Of a stretch of DNA of 64,000 nucleotides, positions 52,273-61,519 are shown piece after piece. The notes below the pieces were generated by a model. It was not told where the DNA came from and did not search any database. It worked only from the letters and a program-made list of their open reading frames with translations. Origin of the DNA: WHSW01 sp963742205 (GTDB taxonomy: Bacteria; Actinomycetota; Thermoleophilia; Solirubrobacterales; 70-9); assembly GCA_963742205.1 (NCBI GenBank), contig CAVUKZ010000010.1:62001-126000 (forward strand), in the 5' to 3' direction. The position numbers were made by a program, and so were the translations under genes. The stretch's first letter is position 1; each line of letters begins with the position of its first letter.

Positions 52273-53244
52273 CTAGGCGCGCGCCGCGAGCTCGGTGCGG
52301 ATCTTCTTCGGCAGCATGAACCTCACGTCCTCGTCCACCGCGCGCAGCTCCGAGACGTCGTCCGCGCCGCGCTCTCCGAAGAAGTCGACCAGCTCGGCGA
52401 CGAGCTCCTCCGGGGCGCTCGCGCCCGAGGTGATCCCGACGGTCTCCACGCCCTCCAGCCAGGCCTCATCGACCTGCGCGGCGTTGTCGATCAGGTGCGA
52501 TGCGGCGCCGTGCTCGCGGGCGACCTCGACCAGCCGGTTGGAGTTCGAGGAGTTGGTCGACCCGATCACCAGCACCAGCTCGCACTCGCGAGCCAGCTGC
52601 TTGACGGCGATCTGGCGATTGGTGGTCGCGTAACAGATGTCGTCGGATTTCGGGGAGACGATGTTGGGGAAGCGCTCGCGCAGCCGAGCGATGATCTCGC
52701 CCGTCTCGTCGACCGAGAGCGTGGTCTGGGTGATGAAGGCGACGTGATCGGGGTCCGGGAGCTCGAGCGCGTCGACGTCCGCGACCGTCTCGACCAGGAC
52801 GATGTTCTTCGGGGCCTCGCCCGTCGTCCCCTCGACCTCCTCGTGTCCCTGGTGGCCGATGAGGACGATCGTGTACCCCTGCTCGGCGAACTTGCGGGCC
52901 TCGACGTGGACCTTGGTCACCAGCGGGCACGTGGCGTCGATCGTCCGCAGGTTGCGCGCCTCGGCGTTGGAGTGGACGCTCGGCGCGACGCCGTGGGCCG
53001 AGAACACGACCAGCTTGCCCTCGGGCACCTCGGTCTCCTCCTCGACGAAGATCGCGCCGCGCTTCGCGAGCTGCTCGACCACGTGCTTGTTGTGGACGAT
53101 CTCCTTGCGCACGTACACGGGCGGGCCGTACATGTCGAGCGCGTGCTCAACGGTCTGAACGGCGCGGTCGACGCCCGCGCAGTAGCCGCGCGGCGCGGCA
53201 AGCAGCACGCGCTTTGGTGCCGCGTTTTGCAGCGCTTGGGGCAC
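52273..53244 (-). CDS. ispH: 4-hydroxy-3-methylbut-2-enyl diphosphate reductase IspH
   Basis: This 323-residue protein starts at GTG 53244; a longer GTG start at 53313 would overlap the NTF2-like gene and adds non-conserved residues. It has RGYCAGVDRAVQTVE (first cluster Cys), TIDATCPLVTKVH (second) and VIGSTNSSNSNRL near the third Cys region, with the HGVAPSVH substrate motif. IspH makes IPP and DMAPP in the non-mevalonate pathway. It needs an Fe-S cluster. Confidence 0.94.
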   Translation of the reverse strand: MPQALQNAAPKRVLLAAPRGYCAGVDRAVQTVEHALDMYGPPVYVRKEIVHNKHVVEQLAKRGAIFVEEETEVPEGKLVVFSAHGVAPSVHSNAEARNLRTIDATCPLVTKVHVEARKFAEQGYTIVLIGHQGHEEVEGTTGEAPKNIVLVETVADVDALELPDPDHVAFITQTTLSVDETGEIIARLRERFPNIVSPKSDDICYATTNRQIAVKQLARECELVLVIGSTNSSNSNRLVEVAREHGAASHLIDNAAQVDEAWLEGVETVGITSGASAPEELVAELVDFFGERGADDVSELRAVDEDVRFMLPKKIRTELAARA

Positions 53245-53290
53245 GTCCAGAGGGTAGCCGGGGCGGCTGCGCGGGATACTCAACCGCGGG

Positions 53291-53693
53291 ATGTCGCAGG
53301 AGAACGTCGACACGGTTCGTCGAACGTTGGAGGCCTACGAGGCCGGCGACATCGAGACGCATGCTCTCCTTCATGGATCCGAACGGCGAGCTCTATTCGG
53401 CGATCATCGGAGGGGCCGAGGGGAAGGTGTACCGGGGCCATGCCGGTTTTCGCAGCTGGTTTGCTGAGACCGAGGTGGCGTTCGAGACGCTGAGCACCGA
53501 CCTGACGGAGTTTCGCGATCTGGGCGATCGCGTCCTCGGCTTCGGACGGGTCCACGCCAGGGGGCGCGAGAGCGGCGTCGAACTCGACTCGGCCACGGGC
53601 TGGCTCTTCACCCTCCGCGAGGGCAAGATCGTGCGAGCGGAGGGTTACCTGGATCCCGCGAAGGCCCTCGAAGCGGCCGGGTTGCCGGACTAG
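53291..53693 (+). CDS. NTF2/SnoaL-like protein (frameshifted)
   Basis: ATG 53291 starts SQENVDTVRRTLEAYEAGDIE. An extra base near 53363 breaks the frame. The second frame continues MLSFMDPNGELYSAIIGGAEGKVYRGHAGFRSWFAE and ends GWLFTLREGKIVRAEGYLDPAKALEAAGL. The whole is the usual 130-residue SnoaL-like fold common in Thermoleophilia. The role is unknown. It overlaps the convergent M28 gene by four bases. Confidence 0.7.
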
Positions 53694-54585
53694 CGGATCC
53701 GGGGGATCGCCAGCAGCGCTGCTTCCCCCACCGCGTTCAGGCTCTCCGCGCACACGTTGTCGACCGTGTCGTCGGGCGTGTGCCAGTAGGCGCCGGGGGT
53801 CGGCCCGGGGCCGTAGTCGAAGTCGATCAGGTCGACCGCGGGCACGCCCGCCTCGAGAAACGGGACGTGGTCATCGGAGATCGCGAGGGTGCGGCCGTCG
53901 AACGGCGCGGGCGCGCCGGTGGCCTCGGTCGCGGCGTCGGCGAACAGCGCGTAGAGCCCCTTGTCCGAGTCTTGCTCGCGCGGGATCTGCAGATCGCAGT
54001 CGCCGACCATGTCGAACAGGACCATGGCGCGGATCTCCTTCAGCGGCACCGCCCCCTGCCGGCCACCGCCGTGCGCGTCGGCGACGTACTGCCGGCTCCC
54101 CCGGGTGCCGTCGACGTCGAAGTCCCTGTCGTCGCGCGCCTCCTCGGCGTCGAAGGCGACCAGCTGCACCGCGGGCCCCGGAAGGGGACGCGGGAGCGCG
54201 CGCGCCAGCTCCAGCAGCACCGCGACTCCGGAGGCGCCGTCGTTCGCGCCCACGAAGCGCGGGATGCCGCTCTTCGTGTCGTAGTGGGCGCCGACGACGA
54301 CCGTCCCCGGCTCCGATCCCGGGATCGTCCCGAGCACGTTCTCCCACGGCGATTGGATGCGCACGGACTCCAAGCCGGCATCGCGCATCCGGCCGGCGAT
54401 CCAATTCGCGGTCCGATGCGCGGCGGGCGAGCCGGCGGGCCGCGGCCCGAACTCGACCTGGGCCTGGAGGTCGGCGAAGGCGCGATCGCCGTCGAAGGCC
54501 GAGCTCGCCGACCCGCCGGAGTCGTCGCTCCCGCAGCCGGCGAGGACCAGAGGGCCGCGAGGCAAGCAGGTACGAAGCGGCGCAT
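53690..54585 (-). CDS. M28-family zinc aminopeptidase-like lipoprotein (frameshift in signal)
   Basis: ATG 54585 begins MRRFVPACLAAL. One missing C near 54553 breaks the frame, and the next frame reads LVLAGCGSDDSGG, restoring a lipobox. The mature part has the M28 zinc ligands: GAHYDTKSG, GANDGASG, AFDAEEARD and YWHTPDDTVDN. Such enzymes are extracytoplasmic aminopeptidases or glutaminyl cyclases. Confidence 0.8.
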
Positions 54586-54603
54586 CGTGGGTAAGTTAGG
54601 CGC

Positions 54604-56079
54604 ATGGCACAGGGACACATGGACCGACTGAGCGCGCTCGACGTCTCGTTTCTCACCAACGAGAGCTCGTCGGCGCACATGCACGTCGGTGGGATCTGCA
54701 TCTTCGAGGGGCCCCCGCCGAGCTACGACGACCTGCTCGACCACGTGCGCTCGCGCCTGCCGCTGGTGCCGCGCTTCCGTCAGAAGCTCGCCTACCCGCC
54801 GGTTCCGACCGGCCGCCCTTTCTGGGTCGACGATCCGGCGTTCAACCTCGCCTACCACGTACGCCACTCTGCCCTCCCGTCCCCGGGTTCGGAGGAGCAG
54901 CTGCGCAACATGGCGGCCAGGGTCTTCTCGCAGGCGCTCGACCGCACGAAGCCGCTCTGGGAGCTGTGGATGGTCCAGGGGCTCACCCGTAAGCGGTTCG
55001 CGTTCGTGACCAAGACCCATCACGCGCTCGTCGACGGCGTCTCCGGCGTCGACATCGCGACCGTGCTCTTCGACGTCAAGCCCGTGCCGGAGCCCGCGGA
55101 GAATGACGACGACTGGATCGCGAACCCCGAGCCCTCGGGCGCCCAGCTGCTGGTCAAGGACGCCGAGGCGGTGGCCAAGGCGCCGCTCGGCGCCCTGCGC
55201 CGGCTCGAGCACGCGGTCGAGAGCCCGCGTAGCGCCGTCGCCCGCGTGTCCGAGGCGGTCGAGGCCGTCGGCGAGGTCGGCTGGAACTTCGCCAACCCCG
55301 CGCCCGACGTGCCGCTGAACGTCAAGGTCGGCTCCCATCGGCGCTTCGAGTGGGTGCGCGCCGACCTGGGGCAGTTCAAGCGGATCAAGTCGACCCTCGG
55401 CGGCACCGTCAACGATGTCGTCCTCGCGGTGGTCACCGGGGCGCTGCGCCGGTGGTTGCACGGCCGCGGCGTGCGCACCGAGGGGATGGAGCTGCGCGCC
55501 CAGGTCCCGGTTTCGATCCGCGGTGCCGACGAGCGCGGTCACCTCGGCAACAAGCTCGCCGTGCTGCGAGGGCCTCTCCCGGTCTACGTCGAGGATCCGG
55601 TGAAGCGGCTCGAGATCTGCCGCAAGGGCATGGCGGGCGTCAAGGAGTCCAAGCAGGCTCTCGGCGCCGAGGTGATCTCGCGCTTCAACGACTTCGCGCC
55701 GCCGACGCTGCTCGCCCAGGCGGCGCGGGTGAACTTCTCGACCCGCCTGTTCAACCTCGTGGTCACCAACGTCCCGGGGCCGCAGATCCCGCTGTACGTG
55801 CTCGGCCGCGAGCTCGAGGACATCTTCCCGGTCGGCTTCCTGCCACCCGAGCAGGCCCTGTTCGTGGCGATCATGAGCTACAACGGCGGCATCAACTTCG
55901 GTCTGCTCGCCGACTACGACACGCTCGATGACGTCGCGGCCCTCGCCGACGGGATCGAGGGCTCGATCGCCGAGCTCGCGGAGGCGGCCGACGCCGCCGA
56001 GCGCGACGACGGGCGAGCGCGAGCCCGCCACCGCTTAGCGTTCGCCGACCTCGGCTACTGGGCGACCGCGCGCCGGTAG
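54604..56079 (+). CDS. WS/DGAT-family wax ester synthase/diacylglycerol acyltransferase
   Basis: This 491-residue protein has the catalytic HHxxxDG (His139, His140, Asp144, Gly145) in THHALVDGVSG, with MDRLSALDVSFL at the N-terminus, LGGTVNDVVLAVVTGALRRWL, and NVPGPQIPLYVLG near the end. It joins fatty acyl-CoA to an alcohol or diacylglycerol for storage lipid. ATG 54604, with ATG 54619 as an alternative. It overlaps the ABC permease gene at its 3' end. Confidence 0.92.
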   Translation: MAQGHMDRLSALDVSFLTNESSSAHMHVGGICIFEGPPPSYDDLLDHVRSRLPLVPRFRQKLAYPPVPTGRPFWVDDPAFNLAYHVRHSALPSPGSEEQLRNMAARVFSQALDRTKPLWELWMVQGLTRKRFAFVTKTHHALVDGVSGVDIATVLFDVKPVPEPAENDDDWIANPEPSGAQLLVKDAEAVAKAPLGALRRLEHAVESPRSAVARVSEAVEAVGEVGWNFANPAPDVPLNVKVGSHRRFEWVRADLGQFKRIKSTLGGTVNDVVLAVVTGALRRWLHGRGVRTEGMELRAQVPVSIRGADERGHLGNKLAVLRGPLPVYVEDPVKRLEICRKGMAGVKESKQALGAEVISRFNDFAPPTLLAQAARVNFSTRLFNLVVTNVPGPQIPLYVLGRELEDIFPVGFLPPEQALFVAIMSYNGGINFGLLADYDTLDDVAALADGIEGSIAELAEAADAAERDDGRARARHRLAFADLGYWATARR

Positions 56080-56831
56080 CGGAACACAGCGAACGGGGCG
56101 AAGAAGGCGATCAGGCCCACGCACCAAGCCACAGCGCCCCAGACGTCGTTGCCCGCCGGGCCGCCCACGAACAGCGCCCGAACGGCGTCGACCATGATCG
56201 AGAACGGGTTGATGTCGGCGGCGAAGGTCTGCAGCCAGTCGGGCATCGTCTCCGGCGGCACGAACGCTGAGGAGGCGAAGGTGAGCGGGAAGATCGCGAT
56301 GAACCCGAAGGCGTTCGCGGCCTCGGGGGTCGAGGCGAGCAAGCCGACCGTGGCGAACACCCACGAGAAGGCGTAGCCGATCAGCAGGCAGAGCAGGATC
56401 CCGCCGACCACCTCGGGGACCGAGGTGCTGAACGAGAAGCCGGTGATGTAGCCGACGATGACCATCACCACGAGGGCGATGGCGTTCATCGCGATGTCCG
56501 AGAGCGTGCGCCCTGTGAGCACCGCCATCCGCGACATCGGCAGCGAGCGGAACCGATCGACCAACCCCTTCTTCAGATCGTCCACGAGGCCGAGCGCGGT
56601 CGCGAAGCCGCCGAACGACATCTGCTGAACGATGATCCCGGGGATCAGGAAGTCGGCGTAGTTGTCGTACCCAGGCGTCTGGATCGCGCCGCCGAAGACG
56701 TAGACGAACAGCAGCGTGAACATGATCGGCTGCACCGTGTAGGACGTGAGCAGCTCCGGGTTCCGGGGGATCCGACGCAGGGCGCGGAGCGCGAGCACCC
56801 AGGTGTCGCTGAAGGCGAAGCGCGCGGTCAC
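56055..56831 (-). CDS. ABC-2 type transporter permease (DrrB-like)
   Basis: This 258-residue protein has six membrane segments and the ABC2_membrane motif ALGLVDDLKKGLVDRFRSLPMSR, preceded by IPGIIVQQMSFGGFATA. The start is GTG 56831, overlapping the ATPase stop (GTGA). With the ATPase it forms an exporter of the daunorubicin-resistance type. The substrate is unknown. Confidence 0.9.
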   Translation of the reverse strand: MTARFAFSDTWVLALRALRRIPRNPELLTSYTVQPIMFTLLFVYVFGGAIQTPGYDNYADFLIPGIIVQQMSFGGFATALGLVDDLKKGLVDRFRSLPMSRMAVLTGRTLSDIAMNAIALVVMVIVGYITGFSFSTSVPEVVGGILLCLLIGYAFSWVFATVGLLASTPEAANAFGFIAIFPLTFASSAFVPPETMPDWLQTFAADINPFSIMVDAVRALFVGGPAGNDVWGAVAWCVGLIAFFAPFAVFRYRRAVAQ

Positions 56832-57835
56832 GCCACTAGCTGCTTGTCGTGCTCGCCGGTGTCCTGCTCGGCCGCGTCGCCCTCGTCGCCGTCCTCGGGC
56901 TCCGGCGGCTTGCCGGTGAGCGTGAGGAAGACGTCGTCGAGCGTCGGGCGCCGGACGGAGATGTCATCGATCTCGATCCCCTCGGAGTCGAGCTTGCGAA
57001 CCGCCTCGGCGATCGCGCCCTTGTGCTCGTGGACGGGGACGATGACCACGCCGTCCTCGGACCAGGGCGCGTCGGCCGCCAGCGCGGTGAGCGCCGTGAT
57101 CGCTCCCCCGCACTGCTCGCTGCGCTCGAGCTTCAACTCGATCCGCTCCCCTCCGACGCGCTCCTTGAGCTCGTCGGAGGTGCCCTCGGCGATCAGGGTG
57201 CCGTTGTCGATCACCGCGATGCGGTCCGCGAGCCGATCCGCCTCGTCGAGGTACTGGGTCGTCAGCAGGACGGTCGACCCCTGCGCAACTCGGGCCTCAA
57301 TGACCTCCCAGAGGCCGATCCGGCTGCGCGGGTCCAGCCCGGTGGTTGGCTCGTCGAGGAAGAGCACCGGCGGGCGGGCGACCAGCGCGGCGGCGAGGTC
57401 GAGCCGCCGCCGCATACCGCCGGAATAGGTCTTCGCGAGCCGGTCACCGGCCTCGGCGAGCTCGAAGCGCTCGAGCAGCACTTGCGCTCGCTCGCGCGAC
57501 TTCTTCTTGCCCAGGTGATAGAGGCGGCCGACCATCTCCAGGTTCTCAACCCCGGTCAAGTTCTCGTCCACGGCCGCGTACTGACCGGCGAGCCCGATCT
57601 GCGACCGCAGCTTCGCGGCGTCGTGGACCACGTCGAGGCCCACCACCCGCGCCGTCCCGGCCGTGGGTGGCAACAGTGTGGTCAGGATCCGCACCGCCGT
57701 CGTCTTCCCCGCCCCGTTGGGGCCGAGGAGTCCGAGCACCGTGCCGCTCTCGACCTGGAGGTCGATCCCACGCAGCGCTTCGACGTCCTTGTAGGACTTG
57801 CGCAGACCCTCAACCTCGATCGCATGCTCCGACAT
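56828..57835 (-). CDS. ABC transporter ATP-binding protein (DrrA-like)
   Basis: This 335-residue protein has Walker A GPNGAGKTT, signature YSGGMRRRLDLA, Walker B VLFLDEPTTGLDPRSR and the DrrA-type C-terminal region with RRPTLDDVFLTLTGKPPE. It energises the ABC-2 permease encoded next. The ATG is at 57835. The final 25 residues are acidic. Confidence 0.92.
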   Translation of the reverse strand: MSEHAIEVEGLRKSYKDVEALRGIDLQVESGTVLGLLGPNGAGKTTAVRILTTLLPPTAGTARVVGLDVVHDAAKLRSQIGLAGQYAAVDENLTGVENLEMVGRLYHLGKKKSRERAQVLLERFELAEAGDRLAKTYSGGMRRRLDLAAALVARPPVLFLDEPTTGLDPRSRIGLWEVIEARVAQGSTVLLTTQYLDEADRLADRIAVIDNGTLIAEGTSDELKERVGGERIELKLERSEQCGGAITALTALAADAPWSEDGVVIVPVHEHKGAIAEAVRKLDSEGIEIDDISVRRPTLDDVFLTLTGKPPEPEDGDEGDAAEQDTGEHDKQLVA

Positions 57836-57938
57836 CGGCGGCCGACTCTAGCGAGACCCGGCGCCGCGCGATCGCGATTTCCTAATCACGCAATCGACAC
57901 CTACTTATCGACGTGATCCGCACGCGTAGGATGTACGT

Positions 57939-58181
57939 GTGGAGTCGATCAACTACCACCTCGAGCTCACCCCGGCGCAGCTCAAGATCACGCACACCGC
58001 GCTTCGCAGCCTGCTCGACGACTTCGGCCACGACGAGCGGCAGATCGGCGCGATCATCAACGAGGTGCTCGCGAAGCTCCCCGACGAGCATGCGATTCGC
58101 GCGATCCAGCTCGACGTCGAGCTGGAGCCAAGCGCCCGGGACTCGGACGGCGAAGAGCCGCCTCCCGGCGCCGCCGCCTAG
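57939..58181 (+). CDS. Small acidic hypothetical protein
   Basis: This 80-residue protein starts at GTG 57939 with MESINYHLELTPAQLKITHTALRSLLDDFGHDERQIGAIINEVLAKLP. The N-terminal half is helical and amphipathic. The tail is acidic and proline-rich. A TAGGAT element ends ten bases before the GTG, suggesting a near-leaderless mRNA. No family recognised. Confidence 0.6.
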   Translation: MESINYHLELTPAQLKITHTALRSLLDDFGHDERQIGAIINEVLAKLPDEHAIRAIQLDVELEPSARDSDGEEPPPGAAA

Positions 58182-58319
58182 CCCGCCGAGATCGACCTGA
58201 GCCTCTCGGTCCAGATCGGCCTCCTGCTCGCGCTCGCGACCGCGTTCGCGTCGGTCCTGGGCTTCCTCTACAAACAGCGGGGCGCGGTCGCATCCCCGGA
58301 GGTCGATCTGCGGCGGCCG

Positions 58320-59099
58320 GTGCGCACGTCGCTCGCCCTGTTCCGGTCGCCCGTCTACACGCTCGGGATCGTGATCGCGATGGCCGGCTGGGGCCTGCAC
58401 GTCGGAGCGCTCTCGCTGGCGCCGATCTCCCTCGTGCAGTCGGTGATCGCGGGCGGACTGGTGCTGCTCACGGTCACCGCCGACCGCCTGTTCGGCCACG
58501 AGGTCACCCGGCGTGAGTGGATCGGCGTCGGGCTCGCCGCGCTCGGGCTCGCGTTCCTGGCGGCCACGCTCGAGGGCGCCGGCGGCGCGGCGCACTCCGA
58601 CTACGAGACCTCGCGGCTCGTCGTCTATCTGGCGATCGTGTGCGTGGCGGCCGTCGTCGCCGCGGTCGCGGCGATCGGCTCCGCCCGCGAGGGCGTGATG
58701 CTCGGCGTCGCGGCGGGAATGTTCTGGGCCGCCTCGGACTCGTCGATCAAGGCCCTCTCGGGCGACCTGGGTGATGCCGCGTGGACCGCGATCGTTTTCA
58801 GCCCGCTCGCCGTGATGATCGCGCTCGCCTCCGCCGTCGGCCTCGTGCTGTCGGCGCGCAGCCTCCAGGTGGGCAAAGCGGTGCCCGTGATCGCGCTCAC
58901 GAGCGTGGCCGCGAACGCGCTCACGATCGCCGCCGGACCGCTGGTGTTCGAGGAACCGTTTCCGGACGAGCCGCTGGCGATCGCCGTCCGCCTCATGGCG
59001 TTCACGCTGGTGATCGTCGCCGCGGCGATGACGCCGGCACCGGTCGCCGCGGCCGAGGTCGACGCTCCCGCTCCGGAGGGCTCGCGGAGCCCGACCTGA
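58320..59099 (+). CDS. DMT/EamA-type transporter (start uncertain)
   Basis: The listed GTG at 58320 gives 259 residues with about eight hydrophobic segments. The same frame is open upstream to the stop at 58179-58181 and encodes a further membrane segment (VQIGLLLALATAFASVLGFLYKQRGAV). Members of this family normally begin there. No ATG, GTG or TTG exists in that stretch; only ATC at 58191 and CTG at 58197 could serve. The true start may therefore be non-standard or hidden by an indel. It probably exports or imports a small metabolite. Confidence 0.72.
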   Translation: MRTSLALFRSPVYTLGIVIAMAGWGLHVGALSLAPISLVQSVIAGGLVLLTVTADRLFGHEVTRREWIGVGLAALGLAFLAATLEGAGGAAHSDYETSRLVVYLAIVCVAAVVAAVAAIGSAREGVMLGVAAGMFWAASDSSIKALSGDLGDAAWTAIVFSPLAVMIALASAVGLVLSARSLQVGKAVPVIALTSVAANALTIAAGPLVFEEPFPDEPLAIAVRLMAFTLVIVAAAMTPAPVAAAEVDAPAPEGSRSPT

Positions 59100-59143
59100 G
59101 TCCGCTTGCGCGGGGGTCGCAGAGGATCTAGCTTCCGGCCGGC

Positions 59144-59692
59144 ATGACCGAATCGCCCCGGGTCAAACCGCTCGAGTTCGAGGACATCGAGGACGTCGCG
59201 GCCGCGATCCGCGAGGCGGGCGGGCGCCTGACCGCCACCCGCCGGCTCGTCCTCGAGGCCCTGTTCGAAGCCGAGGGGCCGATGTCGGCCGAGCGGATCG
59301 CGTCGCGCTTGGCGGGGCGCGGGCCGGCGTTCGACCTGCCGTCGGTGTATCGCAACCTCGAGCGGCTCGAGGCGCTCGGCGTCATCCGCCACGTCCACCT
59401 TGGCCACGGACCCGGCCTCTACGCGCTGGTCGGCTCCGGCGAGCGGGAGTACCTGTGCTGCGAGCGCTGCCGGCGCGTGACCAGCGTCTCCCCCGCCGAG
59501 CTCGACTCGGTGCGCGCGGAGATTCGCGAGCGGTTCGGATACGACGCCCGCTTCAGCCACTTCCCGATCACCGGCCTCTGCGCGGAATGCGCCGGTGAGG
59601 TCGCCGCCGGCGCGCGCACCGAGCACAGCCACGGCGACAGGGTCCACTCGCACCCCCTCCCCCACCGGGACGGGCTCGAGCACGAGCACTAG
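59144..59692 (+). CDS. Fur-family transcriptional regulator with His-rich tail
   Basis: This 182-residue protein has the Fur winged helix (GRLTATRRLVLEALFEAEGPMSAERIASRL, LPSVYRNLERLEALGVIRHV) and two CxxC pairs (CERC, CAEC). The last 25 residues are rich in His (HSHGDRVHSHPLPHRDG). It differs from the Zur-like protein at 39803. It follows the DMT transporter gene by 44 bases. Zinc, nickel or manganese are possible metals. Confidence 0.85.
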   Translation: MTESPRVKPLEFEDIEDVAAAIREAGGRLTATRRLVLEALFEAEGPMSAERIASRLAGRGPAFDLPSVYRNLERLEALGVIRHVHLGHGPGLYALVGSGEREYLCCERCRRVTSVSPAELDSVRAEIRERFGYDARFSHFPITGLCAECAGEVAAGARTEHSHGDRVHSHPLPHRDGLEHEH

Positions 59693-59843
59693 CCCTCGGG
59701 TCAGCCGCGCCGGAGAAGTCGCACCTCGCCGCTGATCCAAATCACGGCCGCCTCCGTAGGGCAGGTCGTCAAACGGTTCCCCGGACGGGTGAGGCCGGAG
59801 GCCTCGGCCAAGGGGAAGCCGCTCTCGACGAAAGGAGTCAGAG

Positions 59844-60110
59844 ATGGAGGGCGTGAGCCGACGCAGGCTGCTCGGGTCTGCAGGAGTCGTCGCGGGCGCG
59901 GTCGTGATCCCGGCCGCGGCTGCTGAGGCGCTGGAGCGCGGCGAGGTCACCGACCCGTCGGGCCCGCCGCCGGAGGAGGCCGTGGTGGCGATCGTGCGCG
60001 ACGCCAATCGCGGCGAGGTGACGTTGATGTCGGGTACGCGCGAGGTGACGGTGCGCGACCGGGCACTGGTGAGGCGACTGCTGAAGGCCGCCCCGAAGAG
60101 CGAGGAGTAG
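59844..60110 (+). CDS. Small Tat-signal protein upstream of the DUF4331 gene
   Basis: This 88-residue protein has a twin-arginine signal (VSRRRLLGSAGVVAGAVVIPAAAAEA) and a short mature part with VAIVRDANRGEVTLMSGTREVTVRDRALVRRLL. It lies four bases before the DUF4331 gene. Tat export suggests it carries or accompanies a folded partner. No family recognised. ATG 59844 with GGAG upstream. Confidence 0.65.
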   Translation: MEGVSRRRLLGSAGVVAGAVVIPAAAAEALERGEVTDPSGPPPEEAVVAIVRDANRGEVTLMSGTREVTVRDRALVRRLLKAAPKSEE

Positions 60111-60114
60111 GCGC

Positions 60115-61515
60115 ATGTCCTCACATCGTGAAGCGCCGGAGATCAGCAAGGACCCGGTCGCCGACAACACCGACACGTACGCGTTCGTGAGCCCGGACAA
60201 GCCGGACTCGGTCACGATCATCACCAACTACATCCCGCTGGAGAACCCGCCGGGTGGACCGAACTTCTTCGAGTTCGGCGACGACGTTCTGTACTCGATC
60301 TACGTCGACAACGACGGCGACGGGCTGCCGAACATCGAGTACCAGTTCAAGTTCAAGACCAAGCTGAGGAGCGAGAAGACGTTCCTCTACAACACCGGCC
60401 CGATCTCGAGCATCGGCAGCTCGAACTGGAACCGACGCCAGTTCTACGACGTCAGCCGGGTCGACTACCGCAACAAGAGCCATCACAACGGCAACAAGCC
60501 GAAGCCGAAGGTGATCGGCAACAACCTGCCCTGCCCGCCGTGCAACATCGGGCCCCGCTCGACGCCGAACTACCAGGCGGCGCTCGGCGACCCGGCGGTG
60601 CGCTCGCTGAAGGGCGGAATCGACGTGTTCGCCGGGCAGCGGAACGAGGGGTTCTTCGTCGACCTGGGGTCGATCTTCGACCTCGGCGACCTGCGCCCCT
60701 TGCAGAACCTGCACCTGATCGCCACGGATCCGGCGATGGGGGTCGATGCGACGGCGACGCTGAACGTGCACACGATCGCGATTCGCGTGCCGATCAGCCA
60801 CCTGACCCGCAACGGATCGGTCCCGACCGATCCCAGCAGCGCGAAGGCGGTGCTGGGGATCTGGGGCGCGGCGAGCCGGCGCAAGGCGCGGCTGCTCGAC
60901 CCGGGCAAGGACGAACGCTCGGAGTCGGGCCCGTGGGTCCAGGTCTCGAGGCTCGGCAACCCGCTGTTCAACGAGGTCGTCGTGCCGATGGGCCAAAAGG
61001 ACAAGTGGAACGCCGTGCATCCGGTGGAGGACAAGAAGTTCGCCAAGTACGTCGAGCGCCCGGAGCTGCAGAAGCTGCTTCCGGTGCTCTACCCCGGCGT
61101 CTTCCCGAACCTCTCCGCGCTGACCGCGAAGCGGGCCGACCTGGTGGCAATCCTGCTCACCGGGATCCCCAGCGGCATCGTGGACGGGTTCCAGAACTAC
61201 ACCGGCACGGTGCAGGCGGACATGTTGCGGCTCAACGTCGCGATCCCGCCGACGACGTCGAATCCGAACCCGCTCGGACTCGTGGCCGGCGATGCGGCCG
61301 GGTTCCCGAACGGGCGCCGGGTGTTCGACGACGTGGTCAACATCGAGCTCAACGCGGTCGCCGGTCTCACGTATCCGCTGGTCGACCCGAGCTATACGCC
61401 CGACGCGGCGGCGGGGATGCTGACCCAGGGGCTGACCCCGGGTCCGGACCGCTACCAGTCGACGTTCCCCTACCTGGGGACGCCGCACGACGGGTTCAGC
61501 ACGCCGTCGGCCTAG
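60115..61515 (+). CDS. DUF4331-family protein
   Basis: This 466-residue protein begins with the family hallmark SSHREAPEISKDPVADNTDTYAFVSPD and includes NYIPLENPPGGPNFFEFGDDVLYSIYVDNDGDG. Family members are beta-rich and of unknown function. It has no signal peptide of its own, while the preceding gene has a Tat signal. A two-Cys motif CPPC (about residues 140-143) sits in a central loop. It sits in a three-gene run. Confidence 0.85.
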   Translation: MSSHREAPEISKDPVADNTDTYAFVSPDKPDSVTIITNYIPLENPPGGPNFFEFGDDVLYSIYVDNDGDGLPNIEYQFKFKTKLRSEKTFLYNTGPISSIGSSNWNRRQFYDVSRVDYRNKSHHNGNKPKPKVIGNNLPCPPCNIGPRSTPNYQAALGDPAVRSLKGGIDVFAGQRNEGFFVDLGSIFDLGDLRPLQNLHLIATDPAMGVDATATLNVHTIAIRVPISHLTRNGSVPTDPSSAKAVLGIWGAASRRKARLLDPGKDERSESGPWVQVSRLGNPLFNEVVVPMGQKDKWNAVHPVEDKKFAKYVERPELQKLLPVLYPGVFPNLSALTAKRADLVAILLTGIPSGIVDGFQNYTGTVQADMLRLNVAIPPTTSNPNPLGLVAGDAAGFPNGRRVFDDVVNIELNAVAGLTYPLVDPSYTPDAAAGMLTQGLTPGPDRYQSTFPYLGTPHDGFSTPSA

Positions 61516-61519
61516 CGAC

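Noticed and set aside
54040..56031. 663-codon minus-strand frame across the WS/DGAT gene
   Set aside because: It covers the plus-strand gene with HHALVDG. The only meaningful piece is the short stretch encoding the M28 signal peptide, which is explained by a frame break.
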